From Bacteroidia bacterium (GTDB lineage: Bacteria > Bacteroidota > Bacteroidia > NS11-12g > UBA955): 64,000 bases of DNA. Below are positions 43,753-53,402 of this stretch, piece after piece. Every line of letters starts with the position of its first letter. The stretch's first letter is position 1. The position numbers and the translations under genes are program-made. The notes under the pieces were generated by a model. That model was not told the origin of the DNA. It saw only the letters and a list, made by a program, of their open reading frames with translations, and ran no database searches. The DNA is taken from positions 186,001 through 250,000 of the forward strand of contig JALOAG010000001.1 of NCBI GenBank assembly GCA_023228875.1, in the 5' to 3' direction.

Positions 43753-45738
43753 TTATTCTGCTTTTGGCGCAGTATCGCCAGTGCCGTATCTCAAAGGAGT
43801 ATTACTTCCTGCAGGAGACACACGAACATAGCCTTGCATTTCTTGGTGTAATGCACTACAGAAGTCAGTGCAATAGAAAGGAACGATTCCGGTCTTTTTC
43901 GGCATCCATTTCATGGTTTTTGTTTCACCCGGAAGTATTAACAACTCAGCAGCTGTTGAACCTAAGATTGTAAATCCGTGTGGCAAATCCCAGTCTTGTT
44001 CCAAATTAGTAACATGGAAATAAACCTCATCTCCAACTTTGATTCCTTCGATATTGTCAGGAGTAATGTGTGAACGAATTAATGTCATGTAAATATCAAC
44101 TCTGTTACCATTTCTCACAATCTTAGTTTCGCCTTCGCCTTTAGCAACAAAAGGATGATTATTTTTTGTAATATCAAAAATTCTCACTTGGTTATCCTTG
44201 ATTTTGCTAGCAGGAATCATTACTGCATAGTGTGGTTCGCCAATAGTAGGGAAGTCAAGTAATAACTGCATTTTGTCTCCGGTAATATCAAATAGTTGAG
44301 CACTTTGACATAACTCGGGACCTGTTGGTAAGTAACGGTCTTTAGTGATTTTGTTCCATGCAACCAAATATTTGCCATAAGGGGTTTTTGAATCACCTCC
44401 GGCTACGGTAAGGTGGCCAGTAGAGTAAAAAGTAGGTTGTCTATCAATTACTTCAAGAGTTTTAACGTTCCATTTAACCACTTCTGAAGATACGAAGAAT
44501 GAAGTATAAGCATTGCCATGGGCATCAAACTCGGTATGTAAAGGTCCTAATCCCGGTTTTTTAACTTCTCCGTGAAGCACTGCGTCATATTTCAATACTG
44601 GCACACCATCAAATGTGCCTTCATAGTTCTTTTCTTCAATTGCTTTCATCATTTTTTGGAAAGAGAAAACAGGAATTAATGAAGCTAATTTACCACTTCC
44701 AACGATATATTCACCGGTTGGGTCAACATCTGCTCCGTGTGGAGATTTTGGGCAAGGAATGTAATAGCAAATTCCGTCTAAGTCTTTAATATCCAATACT
44801 AACACCTCATCTTTGATTGTTGATTGAACAGTAAATGAATGTTCGTCCATAATATTATGAGCATAGTTTGCTTTTACTTTTCTTGCTTTACCTGCTTTTA
44901 CATATTCTTCAGCTTTTTTCCAGTTAACAGCCAAAATAAAGTCTTTATCTCTTTGAGATGAGTTCACTTCTAACAGTGTATATGCTTTTTCAGTATTATA
45001 AGTTGAGAAGAAGAACCAACCACTGCTTGGACCCTTACCGGTGTGGCTTAAATCATAATTTACAGGAGGTGTTTTTAATTGAAAAGCAACATCCATTCTG
45101 CCGCTTTCAGGATTTACACTGATAAAACTGATTGCACCACTAAATTTGTCTGCATAAGAACTAATCGGAATATCCTTTTCATCTTCATCAAAAGGTACAC
45201 TAAATCTGGTTCCTGCAACTACATATTCTGAGTTGTCAGTAATGAATGGTGAAGAGTGATTACCTGCAGAATTAGGAATTTCAATAATTTCGGTAGTATG
45301 AAAGGTTTTCAAATCAATTCTTGCAACACGCGGAGTGTTGTTTTCATTTGCAAATAACCATCTGCCATCATATTCTCCGTTAGTTTGAGAAAAAGACAAG
45401 TGATGTTCGTCTCCCCATGGAATATATCCGTGAGAGGTCATCAACATGTTTCTTGATTCCTCGCTGTATCCATATCCGGATTCAGGGTCGGCTGAGAATA
45501 CAGGTAGTACTTTGAATAACCTGCCGGATGGAATTCCATATACAGAAACTTGTCCGCTAAATCCACCGGAAACAAAGGCATAGAATTCATCATGTTGACC
45601 AGGTGCAACATACACTTTCTGTGCAGCATCTCCACTTACAGCCGTTGCTGCAGTTTTGGGTTTGCAACTTTGTAAGCCAACTAACGTTGAGAGGATGGCA
45701 ACTGCCACAAATCTCGATTTGAATTTCTTGTGAAACAT
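43753..45738 (-). CDS. nosZ: Nitrous oxide reductase NosZ, clade II (Sec-dependent lipoprotein type)
   Basis: 661 residues. A lipoprotein-type Sec signal (lipobox LQSC, C25), with no twin-arginine motif, places it in clade II. The CuZ-side motif GDEHHLS has D110-E-H112-H113, the DxHH pattern. The C-terminal cupredoxin domain holds the CuA site: a His in DLPHGFTI (about 587), then C623, C627, H631 and M634 (CTDFCSALHQEM). It reduces N2O to N2 in the periplasm using electrons from the cytochrome c encoded upstream. No other denitrification enzyme is visible, so the organism may be a non-denitrifying N2O reducer. Confidence 0.96.
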   Translation of the reverse strand: MFHKKFKSRFVAVAILSTLVGLQSCKPKTAATAVSGDAAQKVYVAPGQHDEFYAFVSGGFSGQVSVYGIPSGRLFKVLPVFSADPESGYGYSEESRNMLMTSHGYIPWGDEHHLSFSQTNGEYDGRWLFANENNTPRVARIDLKTFHTTEIIEIPNSAGNHSSPFITDNSEYVVAGTRFSVPFDEDEKDIPISSYADKFSGAISFISVNPESGRMDVAFQLKTPPVNYDLSHTGKGPSSGWFFFSTYNTEKAYTLLEVNSSQRDKDFILAVNWKKAEEYVKAGKARKVKANYAHNIMDEHSFTVQSTIKDEVLVLDIKDLDGICYYIPCPKSPHGADVDPTGEYIVGSGKLASLIPVFSFQKMMKAIEEKNYEGTFDGVPVLKYDAVLHGEVKKPGLGPLHTEFDAHGNAYTSFFVSSEVVKWNVKTLEVIDRQPTFYSTGHLTVAGGDSKTPYGKYLVAWNKITKDRYLPTGPELCQSAQLFDITGDKMQLLLDFPTIGEPHYAVMIPASKIKDNQVRIFDITKNNHPFVAKGEGETKIVRNGNRVDIYMTLIRSHITPDNIEGIKVGDEVYFHVTNLEQDWDLPHGFTILGSTAAELLILPGETKTMKWMPKKTGIVPFYCTDFCSALHQEMQGYVRVSPAGSNTPLRYGTGDTAPKAE

Positions 45739-45788
45739 AATTATTGAATATTAAATTTATATAAGTTTTCTATTTGTTATAGAGTGTT

Positions 45789-46265
45789 TTATTTCACTCC
45801 ATCATTCTTACGCATGAACTCAACCAATGCATAAGCTTCTTCGTCTGCTACATTTTGGTTGGGCATTCTTACCAAACAAATTTCCAACTGTGCTTGCAAT
45901 TCAGGGTCTTTGTCTAACATTGCATCCGGGTTTGTGATAAAGTTTAGCAACCAAGCAGGAGTTCTTCTTTGGGTTACACCATGCCATCCGGGACCAACTA
46001 ATCTCTCGTCTGTTAGTTTATGGCAACTTTGACATTTCATGTCGTAAATTGCTTTACCTTTCTCTGCTTTCGCTAAATCAAGTGCGCCCAGCTCAACGTC
46101 TTTGAACTTGCCCTCGCCTCTATGTGGGTCGTACTCGCTCACATCTTTAGTAGTAGTTGTTTGTTCAGTAGTTGTTCCTGCATTTTCTGCTTCATTATTT
46201 GAAGTTTGAGGACCTCCGCATGCATATATTAATGCTGCAAATCCGATTAAAATTATTTTTTTCAT
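45789..46265 (-). CDS. Monoheme cytochrome c lipoprotein of the nos operon
   Basis: 158 residues from ATG 46265; an upstream in-frame extension to 46313 would overlap the promoter and is rejected. Lipobox Cys C16 (LIYACGG), a Thr/Glu-rich linker (22-45), then heme site CQSCH (78-82) and axial Met134 (VRMPNQ). It is the first gene of the nos operon, so it is the likely electron donor to NosZ. Confidence 0.9.
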   Translation of the reverse strand: MKKIILIGFAALIYACGGPQTSNNEAENAGTTTEQTTTTKDVSEYDPHRGEGKFKDVELGALDLAKAEKGKAIYDMKCQSCHKLTDERLVGPGWHGVTQRRTPAWLLNFITNPDAMLDKDPELQAQLEICLVRMPNQNVADEEAYALVEFMRKNDGVK

Positions 46266-46289
46266 GTCTTTAATATATTTTATCTGGGG

Positions 46290-46297
46290 CAAAGTTA
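46290..46297 (-). promoter_or_regulatory. -7 element of the nos operon
   Basis: TAACTTTG on the minus strand, 24 bases before the cytochrome c ATG, fits TAnnTTTG. The transcript would start near 46285. Confidence 0.6.
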
Positions 46298-46319
46298 AGT
46301 CCATAATACTCAATAGAAA

Positions 46320-46333
46320 ATGACATTAGTCAT
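46320..46333. promoter_or_regulatory. Candidate CRP/FNR-type operator between nos and the divergent genes
   Basis: ATGAC-ATTA-GTCAT is a perfect 5-bp dyad with a 4-bp spacer. Its centre lies about 41.5 bases upstream of the predicted nos start (near 46285), the position typical of class II activators. The divergent gene at 46394 could share the site. Confidence 0.45.
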
Positions 46334-46393
46334 AATTTAGAAATAAATATTTTGCTTGCTTTGTAAGCTGAAAATTCAACAGAATCAACAATC

Positions 46394-47629
46394 GTGAAAA
46401 TTTACAAATTACCAACCGCTTGGGGCACAATCTGTCTATTTAATCTTTTTATCGGTTCTATTTTGGGTGTTATCATGCGGTATAAAATCAATTTTCCGCT
46501 TCCGGAAATTACACAAGCAAATATGCTGCATGCTCATTCTCATTTTGTTTTTCATGGATGGGCTTCATTAACTTTAATGACAGCCTTCATCAGTCTGATT
46601 TTGCCTGAAAAAATTAAGAGAACTTTTCGCTATTTTACGATTTTCTGGCTCTATCTCTTTTTCTCTTGGGGTATGCTCATTAGTTATTCATTGCAAGGCT
46701 ATTCTCATATCTCAATTGCTTTTACAACAGCAGTCCAAGCTGTTTTCTATTGGTTTGCAATTCAATTTATTTGGGATTTAAGAAAGATTGAAGCGCATAA
46801 GGTTGTGAAATACTTTGCTATTGTTTCTATCATCTCTTATATTGTCGCATCGGTGGGTGAATATTTTTCTGCAAGTTTTTCCATTTTTGGACCCTCTACT
46901 CCATTAATTACAAGGGGTGCAATGTATTTTCAACTTCATTTTATCTATAATGGTTGGTTCTCATTTGCAATTATTACGCTCTTCTTTCAATGGCTCACTA
47001 CCAACAAAATTAAATATAGACACGAAAACCTTTTAAAAGTATTCATATTATTGACAGTGGGTTTGATTCCGGGTTATGCCCTCTCTCTAATCGGTTATGT
47101 AAATGATGCATGGGTGTATGTTTGTTCATATTTTGCTATTATTACGCAGGTTCTCGCTTTGATTTACTTGCTTAAAATAATCTGGAGGGCACGTAAATAC
47201 ATTGCTAAATCTCTTACCCCCTTTTCAAAATTACTTTGGGGAATTGCGTTGTTATCTTTGATTGCAAAAACAGGAATGCAAATAGGTTCGTTGAACCCAA
47301 GCTTGGCAATTGTAGCTTTTAGTTTGCGCCCATTAGTTATAGGTTATCTGCATTTGATTTTTATTTGTTTTGTCAGCTTTTTCTTGTTTGGATATATGAT
47401 TGAGAAAGAGAAATTGAGTTTTAAGACTTCTTCACCTGCAAGGAATGGGATTATTGCATTCTTCGTTTTTTCGATTATCAGCGAATTATTACTGTTTGTG
47501 CAGGCTGCCGGAAATTATTTCTACTTCCCCGTACCCCATGTTTCTATGATTATTTATTTTATCACATTACTGATGTCTGCCTCCCTGCTGCTCTTTGTTG
47601 TTGGGCAGCTTAAAAGGTACTTGAAGTAG
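46394..47629 (+). CDS. His-rich polytopic membrane protein, paralog 1
   Basis: 411 residues from a GTG start, about 12 transmembrane helices. Conserved with the next gene: MLHAHSHFVFHGW (44-56; H46, H48, H50, H54), LHFIYNGWFSFA, IPGYALSLIGY and RPLVIGYLHLIF. Intramembrane His clusters recall heme-copper oxidase subunit I or NnrS, but the fit to either is poor, so no family is assigned. It is divergent from the nos operon and shares the candidate operator, which suggests a role in nitrogen-oxide or respiratory metabolism. Confidence 0.7.
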   Translation: MKIYKLPTAWGTICLFNLFIGSILGVIMRYKINFPLPEITQANMLHAHSHFVFHGWASLTLMTAFISLILPEKIKRTFRYFTIFWLYLFFSWGMLISYSLQGYSHISIAFTTAVQAVFYWFAIQFIWDLRKIEAHKVVKYFAIVSIISYIVASVGEYFSASFSIFGPSTPLITRGAMYFQLHFIYNGWFSFAIITLFFQWLTTNKIKYRHENLLKVFILLTVGLIPGYALSLIGYVNDAWVYVCSYFAIITQVLALIYLLKIIWRARKYIAKSLTPFSKLLWGIALLSLIAKTGMQIGSLNPSLAIVAFSLRPLVIGYLHLIFICFVSFFLFGYMIEKEKLSFKTSSPARNGIIAFFVFSIISELLLFVQAAGNYFYFPVPHVSMIIYFITLLMSASLLLFVVGQLKRYLK

Positions 47630-47776
47630 AACGTTACTTGCTGCTGAATTCTTTACCCTGTTACTTACTTTTTCATTTTATTTAAAATCATTCAAAATAA
47701 GCGTTTATTTTGCGCTCTGATTTTAGTCGGATATTAGCTTTAAGCAAGCTCTCCAATTCTTTTGATGGGTTAAATA

Positions 47777-49003
47777 ATGAAAATAACTATTCCGAAAAAC
47801 TGGGCAATCATTTGTCTTATAAACTTTGTTGTTGCTTCATTGTTAGGACTAACAATGCGGTACATTCTCAACTTCCCGATTCCATTTCTAAACTTTGAAT
47901 TTCTATTACACTCTCATTCTCATTTTGTTTTTTATGCATGGGCGACAATGGCGCTTTCAACCGCTATGGTAGTATATCTTTTGCCGGAAGAGAAAAGAAA
48001 AAAAACTTCCTACGGTTTGATCTTTTGGATTTTGTATTTCAGTTCCTATGGCATGCTTATTACTTTTATTTTACAAGGATATAAAGTGCCTTCTATTGTT
48101 TTTTCCTCCATTGCGACCTTTGTTTTCTACTGGTTTGCAGTCATTTTTATTAAAGATATTCGCAAATCCTCAAACCATAAATTGGTTAAATATTTCTCCT
48201 ACATTGCGGTTGTTTCATTTGTCATTTCTTCATTAGGACCGTATTTCCTAGCATATTTTTCAGCAACCGGAAGAACAGACTCGTTGTATATTAATGGTGC
48301 ACTATACTTCTATCTGCATTTTCAATATGACGGCTGGTTTCCATTTGCTGCCTTTGCCCTTTTTATACATTGGTTGAATAGTCATAAAATTGAGTTTGAC
48401 ACTGCGTTGCTATTCCAGTTCTTTGTACTCCTTGCCTTTAGCATATTTCCGGGGTATGCTTTGTCAATTATAGGATTGACGGATGCTTACCCTATCGTTT
48501 TCAGTGCTCAAATTTCTGTCTTAGCACAGCTAATAGCTGGCGTGCTTTTGATAATCTTTTATTTCAAAACTTATAAAACCATAGCTGCTCACTTGAGTTC
48601 CTTTACAAAACTATTGTGGTGGATTGCTTTGCTTTCTTTTACCGGCAAAACTGTGATGCAAGCATTTTCAATTGAGCCTGAGATTACAGTATTTGCATTT
48701 AACTACAGACCGGTTGTAATTGGTTTCTTGCATTTAATCTTTCTCTGTGTAATCAGTTTCTTTATTCTAGGATTATTTATAGAAAAAGGACTTTATCAAT
48801 TTGCTGAAAACACAATGGCAAAAATCGGGGCATGCACTTTCGTAATTGCTACAATTTTAACAGAACTCTTGTTGTTTACCGAGTCATTCGGAGTTTTCTT
48901 TGCTATTGCAATGCCCGGTTTTAACCTTGCATTGTTTTATGTTACGTTAATATTAGCAGTAGCTCTAATTCTATTTTTGGCAGGTCAAAAAAAGCTTAAA
49001 TAA
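47777..49003 (+). CDS. His-rich polytopic membrane protein, paralog 2
   Basis: 408 residues. It is similar throughout to the preceding gene: FLLHSHSHFVFYAW (42-55; H45, H47, H49), LHFQYDGWFPFA, FPGYALSIIG and RPVVIGFLHLIF. Its fourth His (H54 in paralog 1) is replaced by Tyr or Ala. It is a tandem duplication with a 147-base spacer that contains its own -7-like element (TTATTTTG). Function unknown. Confidence 0.7.
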   Translation: MKITIPKNWAIICLINFVVASLLGLTMRYILNFPIPFLNFEFLLHSHSHFVFYAWATMALSTAMVVYLLPEEKRKKTSYGLIFWILYFSSYGMLITFILQGYKVPSIVFSSIATFVFYWFAVIFIKDIRKSSNHKLVKYFSYIAVVSFVISSLGPYFLAYFSATGRTDSLYINGALYFYLHFQYDGWFPFAAFALFIHWLNSHKIEFDTALLFQFFVLLAFSIFPGYALSIIGLTDAYPIVFSAQISVLAQLIAGVLLIIFYFKTYKTIAAHLSSFTKLLWWIALLSFTGKTVMQAFSIEPEITVFAFNYRPVVIGFLHLIFLCVISFFILGLFIEKGLYQFAENTMAKIGACTFVIATILTELLLFTESFGVFFAIAMPGFNLALFYVTLILAVALILFLAGQKKLK

Positions 49004-49061
49004 ACCATTTGCAAACCCCATAATTGCAGTGAATTAACTGCTAAAAAAATCCTATTTTGTT

Positions 49062-49069
49062 TATGTTTG
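49062..49069 (+). promoter_or_regulatory. -7 element abutting the epimerase start
   Basis: TATGTTTG is followed five bases later by the ATG at 49075, implying a leaderless or nearly leaderless transcript. It argues against the longer in-frame start at 49057. Another -7-like string (CTATTTTG) lies just upstream. Confidence 0.45.
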
Positions 49070-49074
49070 CACTG

Positions 49075-50052
49075 ATGAAAATTGCGATTACGGGTGTGGC
49101 AGGATTTGTAGGTTCTAACCTTGCCAAAAGATTACTTTCAGAAGGACATGAGGTGATAGGCATTGACAATTATTCTTTTGGAAACAGCAGAAATATTGAG
49201 CCAATTTCAACAAACAATCATTTTACTTTCTATCAAAGAGATGCACGTGATTATAGATCATTTGCCGATATCAAAGCAGATGTATGGGTGCATTTAGCAT
49301 CTCAAAAAATCCCAAGATATAGCAGCTCTTTTTATACTCTGAATGACAACCATCAGATGACCGACAATCTGATTCAAAAATGCTTGGAAGACAAGGTAAA
49401 GTTAGTGTTCGCTTCAACAAGCGATGTCTATGGCAAAAACACAGACTTGCCCTTTAACGAAGAATCAAATTTAGTGATGGGTCCAACCAATGTAAAAAGG
49501 TGGGCATATTCTGTGTCCAAAATGTACAGCGAGCACAAGATTATTGCCAACCATGACGAACTTGGCTTGCAATATACAATTATGCGCTTTTTCGGCTCTT
49601 ATGGTCCTAATCAGAATACAACCTGGTGGGGAGGACCTCAAGCCGTTTTTATCCAAAATATTCTCGAAGGGAAAAGTATTGAAATTCATGGGAATGGCTT
49701 GCAAACGCGCACCTTTACATATATTGAAGACACTGTTCAAGGAATTGAGAAGTGTATCTTTCACTCTGAATCTTTAAATGATGTTTTTAATATTGCAAAT
49801 GAACCTGATGAGGAAATAACAATCAAAGAATTAGGGTTGTTAATTTGGGAACTGATGAAAGGCGATCGCAACAACCCTGATATGAAACTCATTCCTTATG
49901 AGACGTTCGGCAAATATGAAGATGTGATGCGCAGAGTGCCGGATATTAATAAGATTAAGAATAAACTTGGCTTTGTTCCACAATGGAAAATGGCAGATGG
50001 CTTACGCAAAACCATTGAATGGCAAACTCTATTATTTAAACAACAAGCATGA
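49075..50052 (+). CDS. NAD-dependent nucleotide-sugar epimerase/dehydratase
   Basis: 325 residues, extended short-chain dehydrogenase. Rossmann motif GVAGFVGSN (7-15), GIDNYSFG, catalytic ASTSDVYG and YSVSK (Tyr/Lys pair), and the C-terminal substrate-binding region with RRVPDINKIKNKLGFVPQ. It acts on a UDP- or GDP-sugar; which one is not clear. It overlaps the glycosyltransferase by four bases, so it probably supplies or modifies the donor in glycan assembly. Confidence 0.9.
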   Translation: MKIAITGVAGFVGSNLAKRLLSEGHEVIGIDNYSFGNSRNIEPISTNNHFTFYQRDARDYRSFADIKADVWVHLASQKIPRYSSSFYTLNDNHQMTDNLIQKCLEDKVKLVFASTSDVYGKNTDLPFNEESNLVMGPTNVKRWAYSVSKMYSEHKIIANHDELGLQYTIMRFFGSYGPNQNTTWWGGPQAVFIQNILEGKSIEIHGNGLQTRTFTYIEDTVQGIEKCIFHSESLNDVFNIANEPDEEITIKELGLLIWELMKGDRNNPDMKLIPYETFGKYEDVMRRVPDINKIKNKLGFVPQWKMADGLRKTIEWQTLLFKQQA

Positions 50053-50771
50053 TTTTTATTCTGATTCCTATTTATAACGAAACAGAAAACCTGTCGGAAC
50101 TTGCCAAAACACTTGGTGTAGCTTTGACAAACAAAGACAAGACTTTTGTGTTTGTTGATGATGGTTCTTCGGATGGCTCACCCGAAAAAGTACTAGAATT
50201 ATTTCAGGGGAACAATTTACACCTGCTTCAAAACCCCGGTAATCAAGGTCCGGGATATTCTTTTAATGCGGGATTTAATTTTATTTTGGATGAATTACGG
50301 GCAAAACCTGAGGATATTGTGATTACATTGGAAGGTGATAACACATCAGACATCTCTATTCTGCCTATCATGATGGATTTACATCATCATGGCTTTAGCT
50401 TAGTTTTAGCCTCTCCATACGCACAAGGTGGAGGATTTGATGAAACAACTTTTGTGCGAAAATTGACCTCTTTTACAGCAAATTTATTGCTCAGGCTCTG
50501 GTTTGATGTCAAAGTCTTGACTCTCAGCTCTTTTTACAGGATTTATTCTGTTCAATTATTGCATGATATTAGAAATAAATATGGCGTTTTGATTAAGGAA
50601 AAAGGATTTATAAGTAAAGTTGAAATCTTGGTTAAAGCCATCCGACTTAAAGCATCCATCATAGAAGTGCCTATGATTCTACATTCAAAGAAACGCAAAG
50701 GCAAATCAAAAATGAAGGTGTTAAAGACCATGTTGAGTTATTTGAGATTTTTCCTCAAACCCGGCTTTTAA
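50049..50771 (+). CDS. Glycosyltransferase family 2 (DPM1-like)
   Basis: 240 residues. The N-terminal LIPIYNETENL, the metal/nucleotide motif FVDDGSSDGS (35-44) and LEGDNTSD (about 95-102) define a GT-A fold of family 2, similar to dolichyl/polyprenyl-phosphate mannose synthases. No clear transmembrane helices. It is translationally coupled to the epimerase. Confidence 0.88.
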   Translation: MIFILIPIYNETENLSELAKTLGVALTNKDKTFVFVDDGSSDGSPEKVLELFQGNNLHLLQNPGNQGPGYSFNAGFNFILDELRAKPEDIVITLEGDNTSDISILPIMMDLHHHGFSLVLASPYAQGGGFDETTFVRKLTSFTANLLLRLWFDVKVLTLSSFYRIYSVQLLHDIRNKYGVLIKEKGFISKVEILVKAIRLKASIIEVPMILHSKKRKGKSKMKVLKTMLSYLRFFLKPGF

Positions 50772-50823
50772 TAAAAAATGGCACACTATTTTCTAAAGGT
50801 TTATCGTTAAATTTGCATTCCTT

Positions 50824-51315
50824 ATGACAAAAAAAGTTTCAATCATTATTAGTTTATTGCTCGTTACCGCGTTTCTATTTGTTAGTTCATTCAGAGTTGC
50901 TAATCAAAATGCCTCTGAAGGAGAAAAAATTGAATGGTTAGATTTCCAAGTTGGATATGACAAAGCAGTCAAAGAAAAGAAAATGATTTTGATTGATTCC
51001 TATACAGATTGGTGTGGATGGTGTAAACGTATGGATAAAAACACCTATTCCGACAAAAAAATTATTGAAAAGGTCAATGCCAACTTTGTTGCCATAAAAT
51101 TAAATCCTGAGTTAGATGCTCGTTATATGGTAGGCGAAAAAGTGATGAGCGGTTATGAACTCTTGCTTTGGTTAGGCAAAGGCAGAAATTATGGTTATCC
51201 AACTACTTTCTTTTGGGTTGCGCCTCACAAAGACGAAAATGTAGAAATGGCAGTAGGCTATAAGGCATCCAAAGAGTTTGAAGAAATGTTGGATTACTAT
51301 ATCAGCAAGAAATAA
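50824..51315 (+). CDS. Thioredoxin family protein (WCGWCK)
   Basis: 163 residues. An N-terminal signal or anchor (about 5-22) is followed by a thioredoxin fold with active site DWCGWCK (62-68, C64 and C67). The TDWCGWCKRMDKNTYSD context is typical of periplasmic thioredoxin_7/DUF255-like proteins. Probably a periplasmic thiol reductase. Its -7 element TAAATTTG (50808-50815) ends eight bases before the ATG. Confidence 0.87.
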   Translation: MTKKVSIIISLLLVTAFLFVSSFRVANQNASEGEKIEWLDFQVGYDKAVKEKKMILIDSYTDWCGWCKRMDKNTYSDKKIIEKVNANFVAIKLNPELDARYMVGEKVMSGYELLLWLGKGRNYGYPTTFFWVAPHKDENVEMAVGYKASKEFEEMLDYYISKK

Positions 51316-51413
51316 CAAATATCCGCTGATATTAAAGAATGTATCCGTTAGTCAAATATTAATCTCAAAGTAGATTAACCTTTGCTACATTCGCACACTC
51401 TTTATTTTACGGC

Positions 51414-52433
51414 ATGATTTCTCGAAAGACATTAATATCACTTTTAATCCTTGCGCTGGTCATAGGTACATATTTCTTTTTTAAACGCAATACCAATACT
51501 ACTCTAGCAATTGATGAGACAAATTTTGCCATAGAGAAAACTCAAAATATTGACAAGATTTTTCTCCGTTCAAGATTTCAAAACACAAGCGCAACCTTAA
51601 CAAAAAACGATAAAGGGGTTTGGATGATTAATGACAAATATGAAGCGGATGGCGCCAAAGTCGATGTGCTATTGAATGCAGTTAAAAACATGAAGGTTAA
51701 GACTCCGGTGAGCAAAGATTATTGGGATATGGTAATAAAAAACCTTTCTTCTAAGGGAGTCAAAGTGGAGATTTATTCCCAAAACAACAAACTAAAGACC
51801 TATTATGTCGGAGGTCCTACACCGGATCAAATGGGTACTTTTATGTGGATGGAAGATGCTTCTCAACCTTATGTTGTTTACATCGAAGGTTTTCAAGGGT
51901 TTCTTTCGCCAAGATTCTTTGTCAATGAAAGAGACTGGCGCAGTAAAATCATTTTTGCTTATGAACCTCAAGATATTGAATGGGTTAAGGTTGATTGGAC
52001 AGATGATGTTGCTCAATCTTTCACAATCACAAATGAAAATAATACCCCCTCAATTCAATCTCAAGCATTTGGGAAAGGCAAAATCAACGAAAATAAATTA
52101 CGCTCTTATCTCAATTACTTTGATCGTTTGGCGTATGAAGGTTTCCCAATTGATATGCGCGAACACGATATTGACTCTGTCTATAACAAAACACGAGCAT
52201 TTTTTGTGTTGACACTGAAACCTAAAGGTAAGCCGGAACAAACCATACAAATCCATTATAAGGGCTTAAAAAAGAACAGTAAAATGCAATTGGATAGAGA
52301 AGGTGTTCAAATGCCTTATGACATAGACAGTTACTATGCATTCTTTAATAGCAATTCCAAGGAACTCCTTATGGTTCAAGACTATGTTTTTGGCAAAGTA
52401 ATGAAAAAAGCCTCCGACTTCTTACTAGAATAG
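51414..52433 (+). CDS. DUF4340 domain protein
   Basis: 339 residues. One N-terminal transmembrane helix (about 7-23) and a large exported part with the repeated motif style VWMINDKYEADGAKVDVLLNAVKNMKVKTPVSKD, characteristic of DUF4340. Family members are often next to gliding or ABC (GldG-like) genes, which is not the case here. Function unknown. Confidence 0.82.
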   Translation: MISRKTLISLLILALVIGTYFFFKRNTNTTLAIDETNFAIEKTQNIDKIFLRSRFQNTSATLTKNDKGVWMINDKYEADGAKVDVLLNAVKNMKVKTPVSKDYWDMVIKNLSSKGVKVEIYSQNNKLKTYYVGGPTPDQMGTFMWMEDASQPYVVYIEGFQGFLSPRFFVNERDWRSKIIFAYEPQDIEWVKVDWTDDVAQSFTITNENNTPSIQSQAFGKGKINENKLRSYLNYFDRLAYEGFPIDMREHDIDSVYNKTRAFFVLTLKPKGKPEQTIQIHYKGLKKNSKMQLDREGVQMPYDIDSYYAFFNSNSKELLMVQDYVFGKVMKKASDFLLE

Positions 52434-52458
52434 GAAGATAAAACCTGTCTGAGTGCAC

Positions 52459-53397
52459 ATGTCCAAAATCAAAGTTCATCTTATTTTATTCTTGGTAATG
52501 CTGTTCTATGCAGTTACATTTAGCATAGCCAAAGATGTAATGCCTCGCTTTATTAATGGAGAAGTGTTTACATTTTATAGGATTGGTGGAGCACTGCTAC
52601 TTTTTTGGTTAATATCACCTTGGGAAACTAAATTATTACCCTCAAATAAACTTCGCCACGTTGAGCCAAAAGACTTCATTCCCCTTTTTATTGCCAGCGT
52701 ATTTGGTGTTGCTTATAATATGTACATGTTTTTCAAAGGACTTGAATATACTGTTCCTATAAACGGTGCAGTCCTGATGCTCAACACCCCTGTTTTTGTT
52801 TTGATATTTGCATTGATTTTAGGCGAAGAAAAACTCTCCATCAAAAAAGTGATTGGAATTTCCATGGCTGCAAGTGGCGCAATTATGTTAATGTATGGCA
52901 AACAATTCAGTTTTACGGGCTCAACGCTCAAGGGAGATATGTTGGTTACAGTGAACGCAATTTTTTATGCATTCTATCTAGTATATGTCAGGAAATTATT
53001 AGCAAAGTACACCGTAGTAACGGTTTCCAAATGGACTTTTCTTTTTGGGTTTTTTCTTGTATTGCCATTGATCGGTAAGGATGTGTTGCGAGTTAACCAT
53101 TTTTCATTTCCGACTTATATCATGTGGGAAATAGGATTTGTTGTCTTTTGTACAACCTTTCTTGCTTATTTGTTCAATACATGGGCAATTGAGAAAGCGG
53201 GTTCTGTGTTGGTAGGAACATATATTTACTTACAACCCATATTAGCAGGATTTATTGCAATATTATGGGGTACAGACAATTTTACTTGGATGAAAGTTAT
53301 CGCAGGGCTGATAGTTCTTACGGGAGTATTCCTTACTTCTGACAAGCAACAAGAATTATTGCGAAAGCAAATAACACAGCGAAGGGCAAAGATGTAA
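52459..53397 (+). CDS. DMT-superfamily (EamA) transporter
   Basis: 312 residues from ATG 52459; a GTG two codons earlier is possible. Ten hydrophobic segments in two EamA repeats, with the second-half motif WAIEKAGSVLVGTYIYLQPILAGFIAILWG. Putative metabolite exporter; substrate unknown. Convergent with the LytTR regulator. Confidence 0.9.
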   Translation: MSKIKVHLILFLVMLFYAVTFSIAKDVMPRFINGEVFTFYRIGGALLLFWLISPWETKLLPSNKLRHVEPKDFIPLFIASVFGVAYNMYMFFKGLEYTVPINGAVLMLNTPVFVLIFALILGEEKLSIKKVIGISMAASGAIMLMYGKQFSFTGSTLKGDMLVTVNAIFYAFYLVYVRKLLAKYTVVTVSKWTFLFGFFLVLPLIGKDVLRVNHFSFPTYIMWEIGFVVFCTTFLAYLFNTWAIEKAGSVLVGTYIYLQPILAGFIAILWGTDNFTWMKVIAGLIVLTGVFLTSDKQQELLRKQITQRRAKM

Positions 53398-53402
53398 TGT
53401 TC

